This document shows, one piece after another, positions 41,242 through 49,562 of a DNA stretch of 64,000 nucleotides. Where the stretch lies: positions 1 through 64,000 of the forward strand of contig NZ_BSTM01000027.1 in assembly GCF_030269515.1 (NCBI RefSeq), given 5' to 3'. The notes under the pieces are model-generated. The model was given only the letters and a program-made list of their open reading frames with translations. It was not told where the DNA came from and made no database searches. The stretch is from Actinomadura sp. NBRC 104412 (lineage in GTDB: Bacteria; Actinomycetota; Actinomycetes; Streptosporangiales; Streptosporangiaceae). Each line of letters starts with the position of its first letter. Position 1 is the first letter of the stretch. The position numbers and the translations under genes were made by a program.

Positions 41242-43363
41242 GGAGGGTCCGGGCCACGAGGAGGGCGACGTCGTCCTCCGCCTCGTCCCGGATCATCGTC
41301 TCGATGACGCTGTCGCAGATGCGCTCCAGCGGAGGCTCGGCGTTCGCGAGGGCGGCGCCGAGCCGGTCGATCCCCGCCTCGATGTCGGCGTCGCGCGTCT
41401 CGACCAGGCCATCGGTGTAGAGGACGATCAGGCTGCCCTCGGCGAGCTCCAACTGGACGGACTCGAACGAGCCCATCCCCACGCCGATCGGCGTGCCGGC
41501 CGGCGGGCGGAGGAAGCCGACCTCGCCGCCGGGGTCGACGATCGCGGGGGGCGGATGACCGGCCGTCGCCATGGTGCACATCCGGGTGTCGGCGTCGTAC
41601 ACCAGGTAGAGACAGGTGGCCCCGACGGAATCGAAGAGCCCGCCGTCGCCGTTCCCGGCCTCGCCGTAGTCGCCGACCTCCCCCCGGCTGATCAGGTCGT
41701 CGAGGCCGGCGAGCAGCCGGTCCGGCGGCAGGCCCATGTACGCGAGGGTGCGCACGGCGGTGCGCATGCGTCCCATCATGGCCGCGGCGCTGATGCCGTG
41801 CCCGGTCACGTCGCCGACGACCAGGGCGATCCGTCCCGGGCTCAGCGGGATGGTGTCGTACCAGTCACCGCCGATCGTGTCGCGGTGGCCGGAGGGCAGG
41901 TAGCGTGAGGCGACCTCGACGGCGCCCCCGCCGGTCAGGCGGCGCGGCAGGAGGTCGCGTTGCAACAGGAGGGCGGCCGTGCGCTCGCGGGTGTACTGCC
42001 GCGCGCTGTCGAGGCTCAACGCGGCCCGCGCGCTCAGGTTCTCGGCGAAGCGCAGGTCGTCCCTGGTGAAGGGCGCGGGGTTGGTGTTCCGCGCGAACTG
42101 GGCGATGCCGAGGATGTCGCCGCGCGCCTGTAGCGGAACGATGATCAGCGAGTGCATGCCGGACTCGCGGATGACTTTGGCGCGGTCCGGATCCGCCGTG
42201 AGCCAGCCGCCGCGCGAGATGTCGACCACGGGCTCGAAGTGGGAACGGCCCGTGGACATGACCTCGTTGAAGGGCGAGGACGGTGCCATGTACACCGGCT
42301 CGCCCCGACGCCACAGCGTTTCGGGTGCCCTCTCGTCGGCGGACGCCAGGCCCGCGCGGTGGAACACGGGGACGCTCGCTCGCGCGGACGCCAGCCGGTC
42401 CAGGGACTGGGGGCCTGCGAGAACGGACTCGGCGAGGTCGACCGCGACGAAGTCGGCGAAGTACGGCACGGCCAGATCCGCCATCTCCTGTGCCGTCTTG
42501 GTGACCTCCAGCGTGCTGCCGATACGGACGCTGGCCTCACCGAGCAGGGACAGCCGGTCCCGGGTACGGGCGTGAGAGATGTCCACGGTCACGGTGGACG
42601 CGCCCAGCGGCCGGCCTTCCGGGCCGTTGAGGCGGTAGATGAAGACGGAGAAGACGCGCTCCTCGCCTCCGCCCGGCGGGGTCAGGCGCAGCTCCCGCTC
42701 GATCTGGGGGGTGCCGTCGGCGAGGACCCGGCGCACGGCCTGTTCGAGGGCCTGGCTTTCCGGCCCGAGCAGCGGCTCGGTCAGGGAACGCCCGACGCGC
42801 AGGTGGGGGAGGACCGGTTCCAGGCTCTCCGCCGCCTGGTTGAGCCAGACACAGCGGAGATCGCAGTCCCAGATCGCCTCGGCGACGGGCGTACGGAGGC
42901 TGAGCGCGTTCGGCGGCGCCTGCGCCAGGCGCGAGGCGGTGGTGACCTCGTCCGCGAGCCCCTTGCCGGGGTCCCGGACGACCGGTCTCATCGTCACGAG
43001 CCAGCGGCGGCCGGGGGCGTCCGGCATGTTCAGCGGGGCCCGGTCCGAGTGCAGGAGGACCCTGTGCCCCTCGCGGTGGCGGGCCTCCACGAGCCCCGAC
43101 CAGTACTCCGTGCCGCCGTCCCGCTCCTCCCGGGTCGGCACGAGGACATCGGGCGTGAAGACGGGCTCGCCGTCCTCGCCCCTGAGGTCGGTCCCGTGGT
43201 AGCCGAGCAGGTCCTCGACCGTGTTCGTCCAGCCGGCCACGGCCCCTTCGGCGTCGACCACGACGGCCGCCGCCGGAGCCGGAGGGGCGTGGCCGTATCG
43301 GCGCGTGGTCGCCGCACGCTCCGGGTCGTCTGCCTTGGCCTCGCCGCCTTCGGATGGTTCCAT
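41039..43363 (-). CDS. SpoIIE-type PP2C phosphatase with PAS and GAF domains
   Basis: 774 residues. PAS-like domains at ~25-150 and ~165-270, GAF at ~280-440 (LIIVPLQARGDILGIAQFAR), and a SpoIIE/RsbU PPM phosphatase at ~460-690 with GGDWYDTIPLSPGRIALVVG, DVTGHGISAAAMMGRMR and the distal Asp in IRDEAEDDVALLVAR. Such proteins dephosphorylate anti-anti-sigma factors and report stress or redox signals. The last ~65 residues (Arg/Ala/Pro/Glu-rich) lie antisense to the permease tail over 203 bases. Confidence 0.92.
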   Translation of the reverse strand: MEPSEGGEAKADDPERAATTRRYGHAPPAPAAAVVVDAEGAVAGWTNTVEDLLGYHGTDLRGEDGEPVFTPDVLVPTREERDGGTEYWSGLVEARHREGHRVLLHSDRAPLNMPDAPGRRWLVTMRPVVRDPGKGLADEVTTASRLAQAPPNALSLRTPVAEAIWDCDLRCVWLNQAAESLEPVLPHLRVGRSLTEPLLGPESQALEQAVRRVLADGTPQIERELRLTPPGGGEERVFSVFIYRLNGPEGRPLGASTVTVDISHARTRDRLSLLGEASVRIGSTLEVTKTAQEMADLAVPYFADFVAVDLAESVLAGPQSLDRLASARASVPVFHRAGLASADERAPETLWRRGEPVYMAPSSPFNEVMSTGRSHFEPVVDISRGGWLTADPDRAKVIRESGMHSLIIVPLQARGDILGIAQFARNTNPAPFTRDDLRFAENLSARAALSLDSARQYTRERTAALLLQRDLLPRRLTGGGAVEVASRYLPSGHRDTIGGDWYDTIPLSPGRIALVVGDVTGHGISAAAMMGRMRTAVRTLAYMGLPPDRLLAGLDDLISRGEVGDYGEAGNGDGGLFDSVGATCLYLVYDADTRMCTMATAGHPPPAIVDPGGEVGFLRPPAGTPIGVGMGSFESVQLELAEGSLIVLYTDGLVETRDADIEAGIDRLGAALANAEPPLERICDSVIETMIRDEAEDDVALLVARTLPSSQDCPQGCPRDRRADRRAAERPSDRPAERPSAGPAEGPADPAVEPAAERSDGAEPDRRQERDGRR

Positions 43364-43463
43364 CCCTTCCAGGCTAGGAGCCGGTACTTCCGGGATGACC
43401 CCTGGCCAGGAGTTATCTCGACAAAGAGGGCCGGTGAGAAGAGGGCCGGTGGAAGGGCCGGCC

Positions 43464-45704
43464 CTAGACGGAGTAGGGCGAGGTCAGCTCGGTGAGGGTC
43501 TCCTCGCTCGGCAGGTGACCGTCCCAGAGCCGTGCCATCCTCTCCGCGGTCTGCCTGGTGACGAGCGGCCCGGGGGACGGGTCGTCGCGGGTCGAACGGT
43601 CCCAGCGAGCCAGGGAGTCGGCGTACCAGACGCTGATGTCGCCCCTGGAAATGGTGATCTCCCGGACGTGACCGGACGGTTGGAGGCCGGAGGCGTGGTA
43701 GCGGAAGGCGCCAGGCGGCGGCGCGGAGACGAGCCGGCCCGTCCATTCCGCCACCAGGGTGACCTCGCCGTCCTCGTCGACCAGGCGTTGACGGCGCCAG
43801 GTCAGGTCTTCGGCCGTCACGCCCATCCGGTCGAGCCGCTCCGAGACGACGGCGGCGTCCAGGGGACGCTCCGCGAGCACGATCGCCTCCAACTCCGGCT
43901 CGGTCCGGCTGGTCAGACGGCACTTCGCCCAATAGCGGGCACCGTAGACCCGCTGGAGGAATGGCGAGTATTCCGCGCACCGCAGGCTTTCCAGGGCCTG
44001 TGCCGCGGCGCGGCTCAGGTGCCCGTCGTCCGGGGGGACGGTGGTCCCGAGGGCGCGTGCCAGGCGTTCGGCCTGCTCCCGGGTGACCAGGAAGCGGCTC
44101 TCGCCGTTGGCCAGATGAGGGAACCTGAGGTCGTCCCCATGGGCCCACCAGGAACGGGGCAGGTCGGCGGTCCACAGCAGCGGGCGCCAGCGCCCGTCAT
44201 CGGGGTCACAACCGACATGAACGGGCGGGTCGGTGAGGCGCCGTTCGAGATATCGGATCTCGTCGTAGCCGGTGCCGTCGCAGACCGCCGTCACCGGGTC
44301 GTCCCAGCACCGCGGGGTGGCGGCGGTATCGGCCATCCACTCGCCCGGCGGCCAGTCGCCGGGCCGGACGGCGGTGACCGGCACGCCCAGCTCCTCCAGC
44401 GCGCGAGCGACCGCGGGCGGGGTGAAGGGCTCGTCGCCGAACAGCAGCACCGCGAACGCCGCCCAATCCGCCCACCCCGTCCACGCCTCCCACCTCGGCC
44501 GCGGCGTCAGCCGTACGGTCGTGCAGTAACGCGCGCCGATCGCCTCCCGGAAGCGCGGGCCCAGTTCCCGGCCTCGCGTCAACCGTGTCAGCGGGGACGG
44601 CGGATCCGGTTCTCCCGGCCGGTATTCGCCGCCCAGGGCGACGAGCGTGTCCTCGTCCGGAAGGTCGAGGCCCAGGGCGCGCGCGAACCGCTCGGCCTGC
44701 TCGCGGCCGACGAGGAGCAGTTCGCTGTCATCGTCGTTCACGTCGTCCAGGCGGTGCGGCGCGTATCCCGCGCCGGGGATGCGGTCCGACCAGCGCTCCC
44801 AGCGGCCGGTGCGCCGGCTCAAGTACAGGTGGGCCTGGCCGAGGCTCGGGGTGAGCCACCGGATCGTGTCCGCCCTGTCGTACTTGCCGCGCCGGACGCG
44901 ATAGCGGAGTCGGCCCCGCGGCGGCGGGGCGGCCAGGGTCGCGACCCACCGGTCGGGATTCCACTTGCGGCTCTTCCACTCGACCGTGAGCGGTTCGAGA
45001 TCGAGCGCCCGCAGCCGCGCCGTCACGATCTCCGGTGTCAGCGGCTCGTCGGCCTGGATCAGGACGTGGTCGTCGGGGCTCTCCCGTCGGCCGATGCGCA
45101 GCTCGCAGATCGACCAGTAACGCGCGCCCATCGCGGCCCGGTCCTCCGGCGCGTACTCCGCCGCCTTCAGCAGGCCGGGGTCGGTGTCGTCCGCGTCGGC
45201 GGGAGCGGCGGCCAGGTCGCGGACCTCGTCCGGTGACGGCAGCGTCGCCTGGAACACCCGCGCCCACCGCTCCGCCTGCTCCGGCGTCACCCGCAGGTGG
45301 AGGGTGAGCCAGCCGAAGGCGCGGCGCCACCACCTGCGTTTCCAGCGGCCGTGGCTGTCCGGCCCGACGCCGGCCAGCGGCCACGGTTCGCCGGGGATGA
45401 CCAGGCTGTGCGCCTGGTCCGGCCTCCCGCTGGGGCACCACACTTCGTAGACCTGCGCGTCCTCGTCCCGCCATGGATCCTGGTCGTCCTGAAGTTCGGC
45501 CTGCCAGTCCATCGGGTAGTCGCCCGCCCACACGGCGGCGATCCGCAGCCCGAGCCGGGTGAGCGCCGCCGCCACGACCGGGGCGGTGAACGGCTCGTCC
45601 CCCTCAAGCAGAAGATCCTTTCCACCGACGCGGCAGGTGGCGCAGTAACGAGCGCCCAGGACGGCCTGAAGCGGCGGCGGATATTCACGGAAGCGAGCCA
45701 GCAC
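43464..45704 (-). CDS. large hypothetical protein with four internal repeats
   Basis: 746 residues built of four ~150-200-residue modules. Each begins near a GARY motif (residues 17, 193, 390, 588; e.g. AVLGARYCATCRV, AAMGARYWSICEL, EAIGARYCTTVRL, RVYGARYWAKCRL) and ends with an AER helix (TPEQAERWARV at 140, GREQAERFARAL at 333, TREQAERLARAL at 541, TRQTAERMARLW at 716) followed by LP-D/E. In between is a conserved EPFT/PLTPE..VA..L..L strand-helix unit. Very Trp- and Arg-rich, no membrane helix or signal, no known fold recognised. The start is followed by a purine-rich stretch and the gene is convergent with nothing. It may be a scaffold or a family of small domains in tandem. Confidence 0.82.
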   Translation of the reverse strand: MLARFREYPPPLQAVLGARYCATCRVGGKDLLLEGDEPFTAPVVAAALTRLGLRIAAVWAGDYPMDWQAELQDDQDPWRDEDAQVYEVWCPSGRPDQAHSLVIPGEPWPLAGVGPDSHGRWKRRWWRRAFGWLTLHLRVTPEQAERWARVFQATLPSPDEVRDLAAAPADADDTDPGLLKAAEYAPEDRAAMGARYWSICELRIGRRESPDDHVLIQADEPLTPEIVTARLRALDLEPLTVEWKSRKWNPDRWVATLAAPPPRGRLRYRVRRGKYDRADTIRWLTPSLGQAHLYLSRRTGRWERWSDRIPGAGYAPHRLDDVNDDDSELLLVGREQAERFARALGLDLPDEDTLVALGGEYRPGEPDPPSPLTRLTRGRELGPRFREAIGARYCTTVRLTPRPRWEAWTGWADWAAFAVLLFGDEPFTPPAVARALEELGVPVTAVRPGDWPPGEWMADTAATPRCWDDPVTAVCDGTGYDEIRYLERRLTDPPVHVGCDPDDGRWRPLLWTADLPRSWWAHGDDLRFPHLANGESRFLVTREQAERLARALGTTVPPDDGHLSRAAAQALESLRCAEYSPFLQRVYGARYWAKCRLTSRTEPELEAIVLAERPLDAAVVSERLDRMGVTAEDLTWRRQRLVDEDGEVTLVAEWTGRLVSAPPPGAFRYHASGLQPSGHVREITISRGDISVWYADSLARWDRSTRDDPSPGPLVTRQTAERMARLWDGHLPSEETLTELTSPYSV

Positions 45705-45741
45705 GGTCCCAATCTATGTAAGAAGACGTGACAGGTGGCCG

Positions 45742-46371
45742 CTAAGCGTTGACAGTGCGCTCGACATAGGGACGCAAGGCGGCCCGCAGTTCCTTCGTGT
45801 CGGGTTCCTGGAAAAGGGATCCGCCGGAGCCCTTGGTGTAAGTCGATGGGCATGCCGGGCCGCCCGGCACCTGGAGCAGGCCGACCGGCTTGGCGGTCTT
45901 GGCCTCGTACAGCCGGACGACGTACCTGGCCTTCAACAGCGGGACTTTCGTCGCCTCCTCGGGGTCGGCCCGCACGTTCAGGGAGTGGCCTGTGTACAGG
46001 CAGTCGCGGACTTTCCCGCTCGTGCCCACGCTCTCCTGATAAACGCAGGCCACCAGCCGGGGCTTGGGCCCATCGGCGGCCATGCCGGCATTCCATTGCT
46101 CGGGCAGTTCCGCGCGACCGTCCGGGGCGGAACTCCAGTCGACGGCGACCCGGTGCGGACCGGCGCCGCGGTACGGTTCCGCCTCGTCCCTGTAACCGGT
46201 GTCGGTCCGCGCCGCTCCCGTGGGACCGTCCGGGCAGAACTCGGATGTCGGCCGGGGCGCCGCGGGCGGCTCGTCCAGTATGGCCGCCACCTGGACGCCG
46301 CCGAGAATTGCGGCGATTCCGACGCCCAGGGCGATGAACGACCACCGATCTGATCTGCGCACGACGCCCAT
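45742..46371 (-). CDS. membrane-anchored hypothetical protein
   Basis: 209 residues. One N-terminal helix (FIALGVGIAAILGGVQVAAI) after RRSDRW, then an outside domain with six Cys (EFCPDGPTG, LVACVYQESV, VRDCLYTGHS, GPACPSTYT). It looks like an exported, disulfide-containing lipid-free anchor protein; no family recognised. Longer upstream start readings overlap the divergent methyltransferase and are rejected. No clear Shine-Dalgarno sequence precedes the ATG at 46371. Confidence 0.7.
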   Translation of the reverse strand: MGVVRRSDRWSFIALGVGIAAILGGVQVAAILDEPPAAPRPTSEFCPDGPTGAARTDTGYRDEAEPYRGAGPHRVAVDWSSAPDGRAELPEQWNAGMAADGPKPRLVACVYQESVGTSGKVRDCLYTGHSLNVRADPEEATKVPLLKARYVVRLYEAKTAKPVGLLQVPGGPACPSTYTKGSGGSLFQEPDTKELRAALRPYVERTVNA

Positions 46372-46483
46372 TCGTATCAACCGGCCCCGTGCCGCGCAGC
46401 CCCCGGGTCCGAAATGACGCACGAAACGCGGACGTTGGTTACTCTCGCAACGACGGGCGTGGGCGAGCGGAAGGCGCAGGGTC

Positions 46484-47338
46484 ATGACTGATCTCGACGA
46501 CGGCCGGCCGGAGGCCACTTCGCCGGCCGACCAGGCCGGCACGGAAGTGGACCTCGGCACCGACCGTGCGCACGGCGCGCGGATCTACGACTACATCCTG
46601 GGCGGCAAGGACAACTACGAGGCGGACCGCGCCGCCGCGGAGGCCACGTTGCAGGTGTGGCCGGCGCTGCGCATTCATATGCGGGCCAACCGCGCGTTCA
46701 TGCATCGCGTGGCCCGTTACCTGGCGGCCGAGAAAGGCATCCGCCAGTTCCTGGACATCGGCACCGGGATCCCCACCTCGCCCAACTTCCATGAGGTGGT
46801 CCAGGAGGTCGCGCCCGATTCCCGGGTGGTGTACGTGGACAACGACCCCATCGTGCTCGTCCATGCCGAGGCGCTGATGACCAGCACCCCGGAGGGCAGG
46901 ACCGCCTACATCGAGGCGGACATGCGGGAGCCGGAGAAGATCCTGTCCGCTCCGGCGCTGCTGGACACCCTCGACCTGAAGCGGCCCATCGGCCTGACGC
47001 TGATCGCCATGGTGCATTTCATCGAGGACGACGACGAGGCGTACCGGGTGGTCAAGCGGATCGTGGACACCCTCCCGTCGGGCAGCTACTTCGCCGCCGC
47101 CATCGCCACCGACGACTTCGCCCCCGAAGAGCTGGCCCGCGTGCAGGAGGTCTACCACGCGCACGGAGAGACCTTGAAGTTCCGGACCCATGAGCAGGCC
47201 GTGAAGTTCTTCGACGGTCTGGAGCTGGAGGAGCCCGGCGTGGTGCAGATCCACAAGTGGCACCCCGACCCGGTCGAGGTCGGCACTGTCGACGACCGCG
47301 ACATCGCCATGTACGGCGGCATCGCACGCAAACCCTGA
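46484..47338 (+). CDS. SAM-dependent methyltransferase (DUF574/Methyltransf_19)
   Basis: 284 residues. The family signature DRAHGARIYDYILGGKDNYE near the start and FLDIGTGIPTSPNFHEV as SAM loop, then YVDNDPIVLVHAEAL. This is an actinomycete family with many copies per genome; most members have no assigned substrate. Reads divergent from the 46371 gene and convergent with the kinase at 47358. Confidence 0.93.
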   Translation: MTDLDDGRPEATSPADQAGTEVDLGTDRAHGARIYDYILGGKDNYEADRAAAEATLQVWPALRIHMRANRAFMHRVARYLAAEKGIRQFLDIGTGIPTSPNFHEVVQEVAPDSRVVYVDNDPIVLVHAEALMTSTPEGRTAYIEADMREPEKILSAPALLDTLDLKRPIGLTLIAMVHFIEDDDEAYRVVKRIVDTLPSGSYFAAAIATDDFAPEELARVQEVYHAHGETLKFRTHEQAVKFFDGLELEEPGVVQIHKWHPDPVEVGTVDDRDIAMYGGIARKP

Positions 47339-47357
47339 CGGTGATGCCCGCCCGGCG

Positions 47358-49502
47358 CTAGGAGCGGGTGGGGATGGCCAGGATCTCGCCGCCGGAGGTG
47401 GCGTGGTAGAGGGTGCCGCCCGAGGCGTACAGGTTCTCGGCGTGGATCGGGCGGGAGCGGTGGTCGGCGCCGATCCGCCTCACCAGCCGCCCGGTCGCCG
47501 GGTCGAACGAGGACAGCCCCCGGTCGCCGATGTGCAGCAGGCCGTCGGCGAGCACCGGCCCACCGCGGCTGTCGGGATGCAGCCGCTGCTGCCACAGGCC
47601 GCGGCCGTTCGAGGCGTCCACGGCGACGAGCAGGCCGTTGCGCGTGTTCGCGAACAGCCGGCCGGGGGTGGAGATCACGGGGGGCGGGTCGACGGAGGTC
47701 CGCACCGTGCCGAGAGGGTACGTCCAGCGGCGCCGCCCGGTGCGGCGGTCGAGCGCGTGCAGCACCCCGGCCGACCACACCATGGAGATCGTGTCATCGT
47801 CGGCCAGGGTCAGCATCCCGTCGCCGGAGACCGGAGCGGCGAGGTCGGCCTCCCACCGCGGCCGTCCGTCCGCGGCGGTGAAGGCGAGCACCCGGCTCGG
47901 TGGCGCCTGCGGCGTGCCGGTGACGGCCAGGATCAGGTCACCGGCCTTCTGGAGGGGCACGGACACGGGTTGCGGGAGGTCGGCGGCCCACGTGCGGCGG
48001 CCCGTCGCCGCGTCGACGCCCTCCAGCCGGTCGCCGCTGGGCAGGTGGCACACCATGCGTCCCGAGGCGACCGGGGCGTGACCCGACAGGGGCCCGCGGT
48101 TCCACCGTGGCCGGCCGGTGCGGGCGTCGAAGGCCATCAGGGTGTTCTCGCGGAGGACCGGGACGCACACCACGCCGCCCGCCGCCACCACGCGCGGGCG
48201 CGAGGAGCCGAAGCCGAGGGCCCGTGACCATGCCTCCCGGCCCGTGGCGATGTCGTACGCGCCGAGCCGGCCGTCCCCGAGCAGCAGGTACAACCGTCCG
48301 GCCGACCACGGCAGCCGCTCCACGGTGTCGGTGACGACGTCGGGGACGCTCCACAGGACCCGGCCGGCGCGCGGGTCGACGGCGGCGAACGTGGTGCCGC
48401 CGGCGACGAGCAGCACCCCCTCCGCGATCACGAGGTCGCGCTCCCGCCACACTTCCCGGCCCGGCAGCCGTGCCATCCAGCGCACCGGTCCCGGCGGGGT
48501 CGCCGGCCGGTTGCGCATGTCGTCGACCACGAGGAACGCGGCGGCCCCCGTGATCGCCCCGCCGGCGAGCAGCACCCGCCGCGGGATCCGGCGCCGCCGG
48601 GGGACCGGCAGCGGCGGCGGGACGGGCTCGGCGGCCCGGGCGCCGATCCCCGCCACGACCTGGTGCGGCAGCCATCGCGTGCCGTGCAGCTCCATGGTCG
48701 CGGAGTCGGCGAGCCGTGCGGTCACCCGTTCGGGGCCGGGACGTTCGGCGGGGTCCTTCGCCAGGCAGGCGGCGGCGAGGTCGCGAAGCACGGGGTCGGG
48801 CACCGCGTCCAGCCGCGGCGGTTCGTGGACGGTGCGGTGCAGGATCCGGTGGACGGGCCCGTCCCCGAACGGCCCGGTCCCGGTGACGGCGAAGACCAGC
48901 ACCGCCCCCAGGGCGAACACGTCGGAGGCGGGCTCGGCCGCTCCGCGTGCGATGTGCTCGGGCGCGATGTAGCCCGGGGACCCGATCACCTCGCCGCTCT
49001 GCGTGATCGCGGCGGAGTCCGCGGCCCGCGCGATGCCGAAGTCGATCACGCGTGGCCCGTCCGGCGCGAGCAGCACGTTGGCCGGTTTGAGGTCGCGGTG
49101 CACGACACCGGCCCGGTGGATGGACCGGACCGCCTCCGCCAGCCCCACCGCCAGCGCCCGGACGCTGGGCGGCGGCAGCGGCCCGTACGACCGGACCGCC
49201 TCCTCAAGGGACAGGCCGGGCAGGAAGGACGTGGCCAGCCAGGGCCGTTCCGCCTCCGGGTCGGCGCGGAGCACGGGTGCGGTGAAGACGCCGCTGACCG
49301 TCTGCGCGATCTCCACCTCCCGTTGGAACCGGGCGCGGAACCCGGGGTCGTCTGCCAGCTCACGGTGGATCAGCTTGATGGCCACCGGCCGTCCGCCGGG
49401 GGAGGCGCCGAGGAAGACCTCGCCCATGCCGCCCTGGCCCAGCCTGGCGAGCACCGTGAACTGGGCGAGTTGCCTCGGGTCGTTGGGTTGCAGGGGTTCC
49501 AT
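47358..49502 (-). CDS. Ser/Thr kinase with PQQ-type beta-propeller sensor
   Basis: 714 residues. Kinase domain 1-270: LGQGGMGEVF, VAIKLIH, HRDLKPANVLL, DFGIAR. One membrane helix (VLLAGGAITGAAAFLVVDD) near 310-330, then a ~370-residue PQQ-like propeller with repeated ...DxxxGRxxW... blades (DPRAGRVLWSVPD, DARTGRPRWNRG, DAATGRRTWAAD). It is the second of a tandem paralogue pair, 60 bases from the next kinase, and probably binds an extracellular ligand by the propeller. Confidence 0.93.
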   Translation of the reverse strand: MEPLQPNDPRQLAQFTVLARLGQGGMGEVFLGASPGGRPVAIKLIHRELADDPGFRARFQREVEIAQTVSGVFTAPVLRADPEAERPWLATSFLPGLSLEEAVRSYGPLPPPSVRALAVGLAEAVRSIHRAGVVHRDLKPANVLLAPDGPRVIDFGIARAADSAAITQSGEVIGSPGYIAPEHIARGAAEPASDVFALGAVLVFAVTGTGPFGDGPVHRILHRTVHEPPRLDAVPDPVLRDLAAACLAKDPAERPGPERVTARLADSATMELHGTRWLPHQVVAGIGARAAEPVPPPLPVPRRRRIPRRVLLAGGAITGAAAFLVVDDMRNRPATPPGPVRWMARLPGREVWRERDLVIAEGVLLVAGGTTFAAVDPRAGRVLWSVPDVVTDTVERLPWSAGRLYLLLGDGRLGAYDIATGREAWSRALGFGSSRPRVVAAGGVVCVPVLRENTLMAFDARTGRPRWNRGPLSGHAPVASGRMVCHLPSGDRLEGVDAATGRRTWAADLPQPVSVPLQKAGDLILAVTGTPQAPPSRVLAFTAADGRPRWEADLAAPVSGDGMLTLADDDTISMVWSAGVLHALDRRTGRRRWTYPLGTVRTSVDPPPVISTPGRLFANTRNGLLVAVDASNGRGLWQQRLHPDSRGGPVLADGLLHIGDRGLSSFDPATGRLVRRIGADHRSRPIHAENLYASGGTLYHATSGGEILAIPTRS

Positions 49503-49562
49503 CGGTTCTCCATGGCGGGGCCGAAGGCGGTCCGTGCCGTTCAGGGGGTGTGCAGGGGGCGG

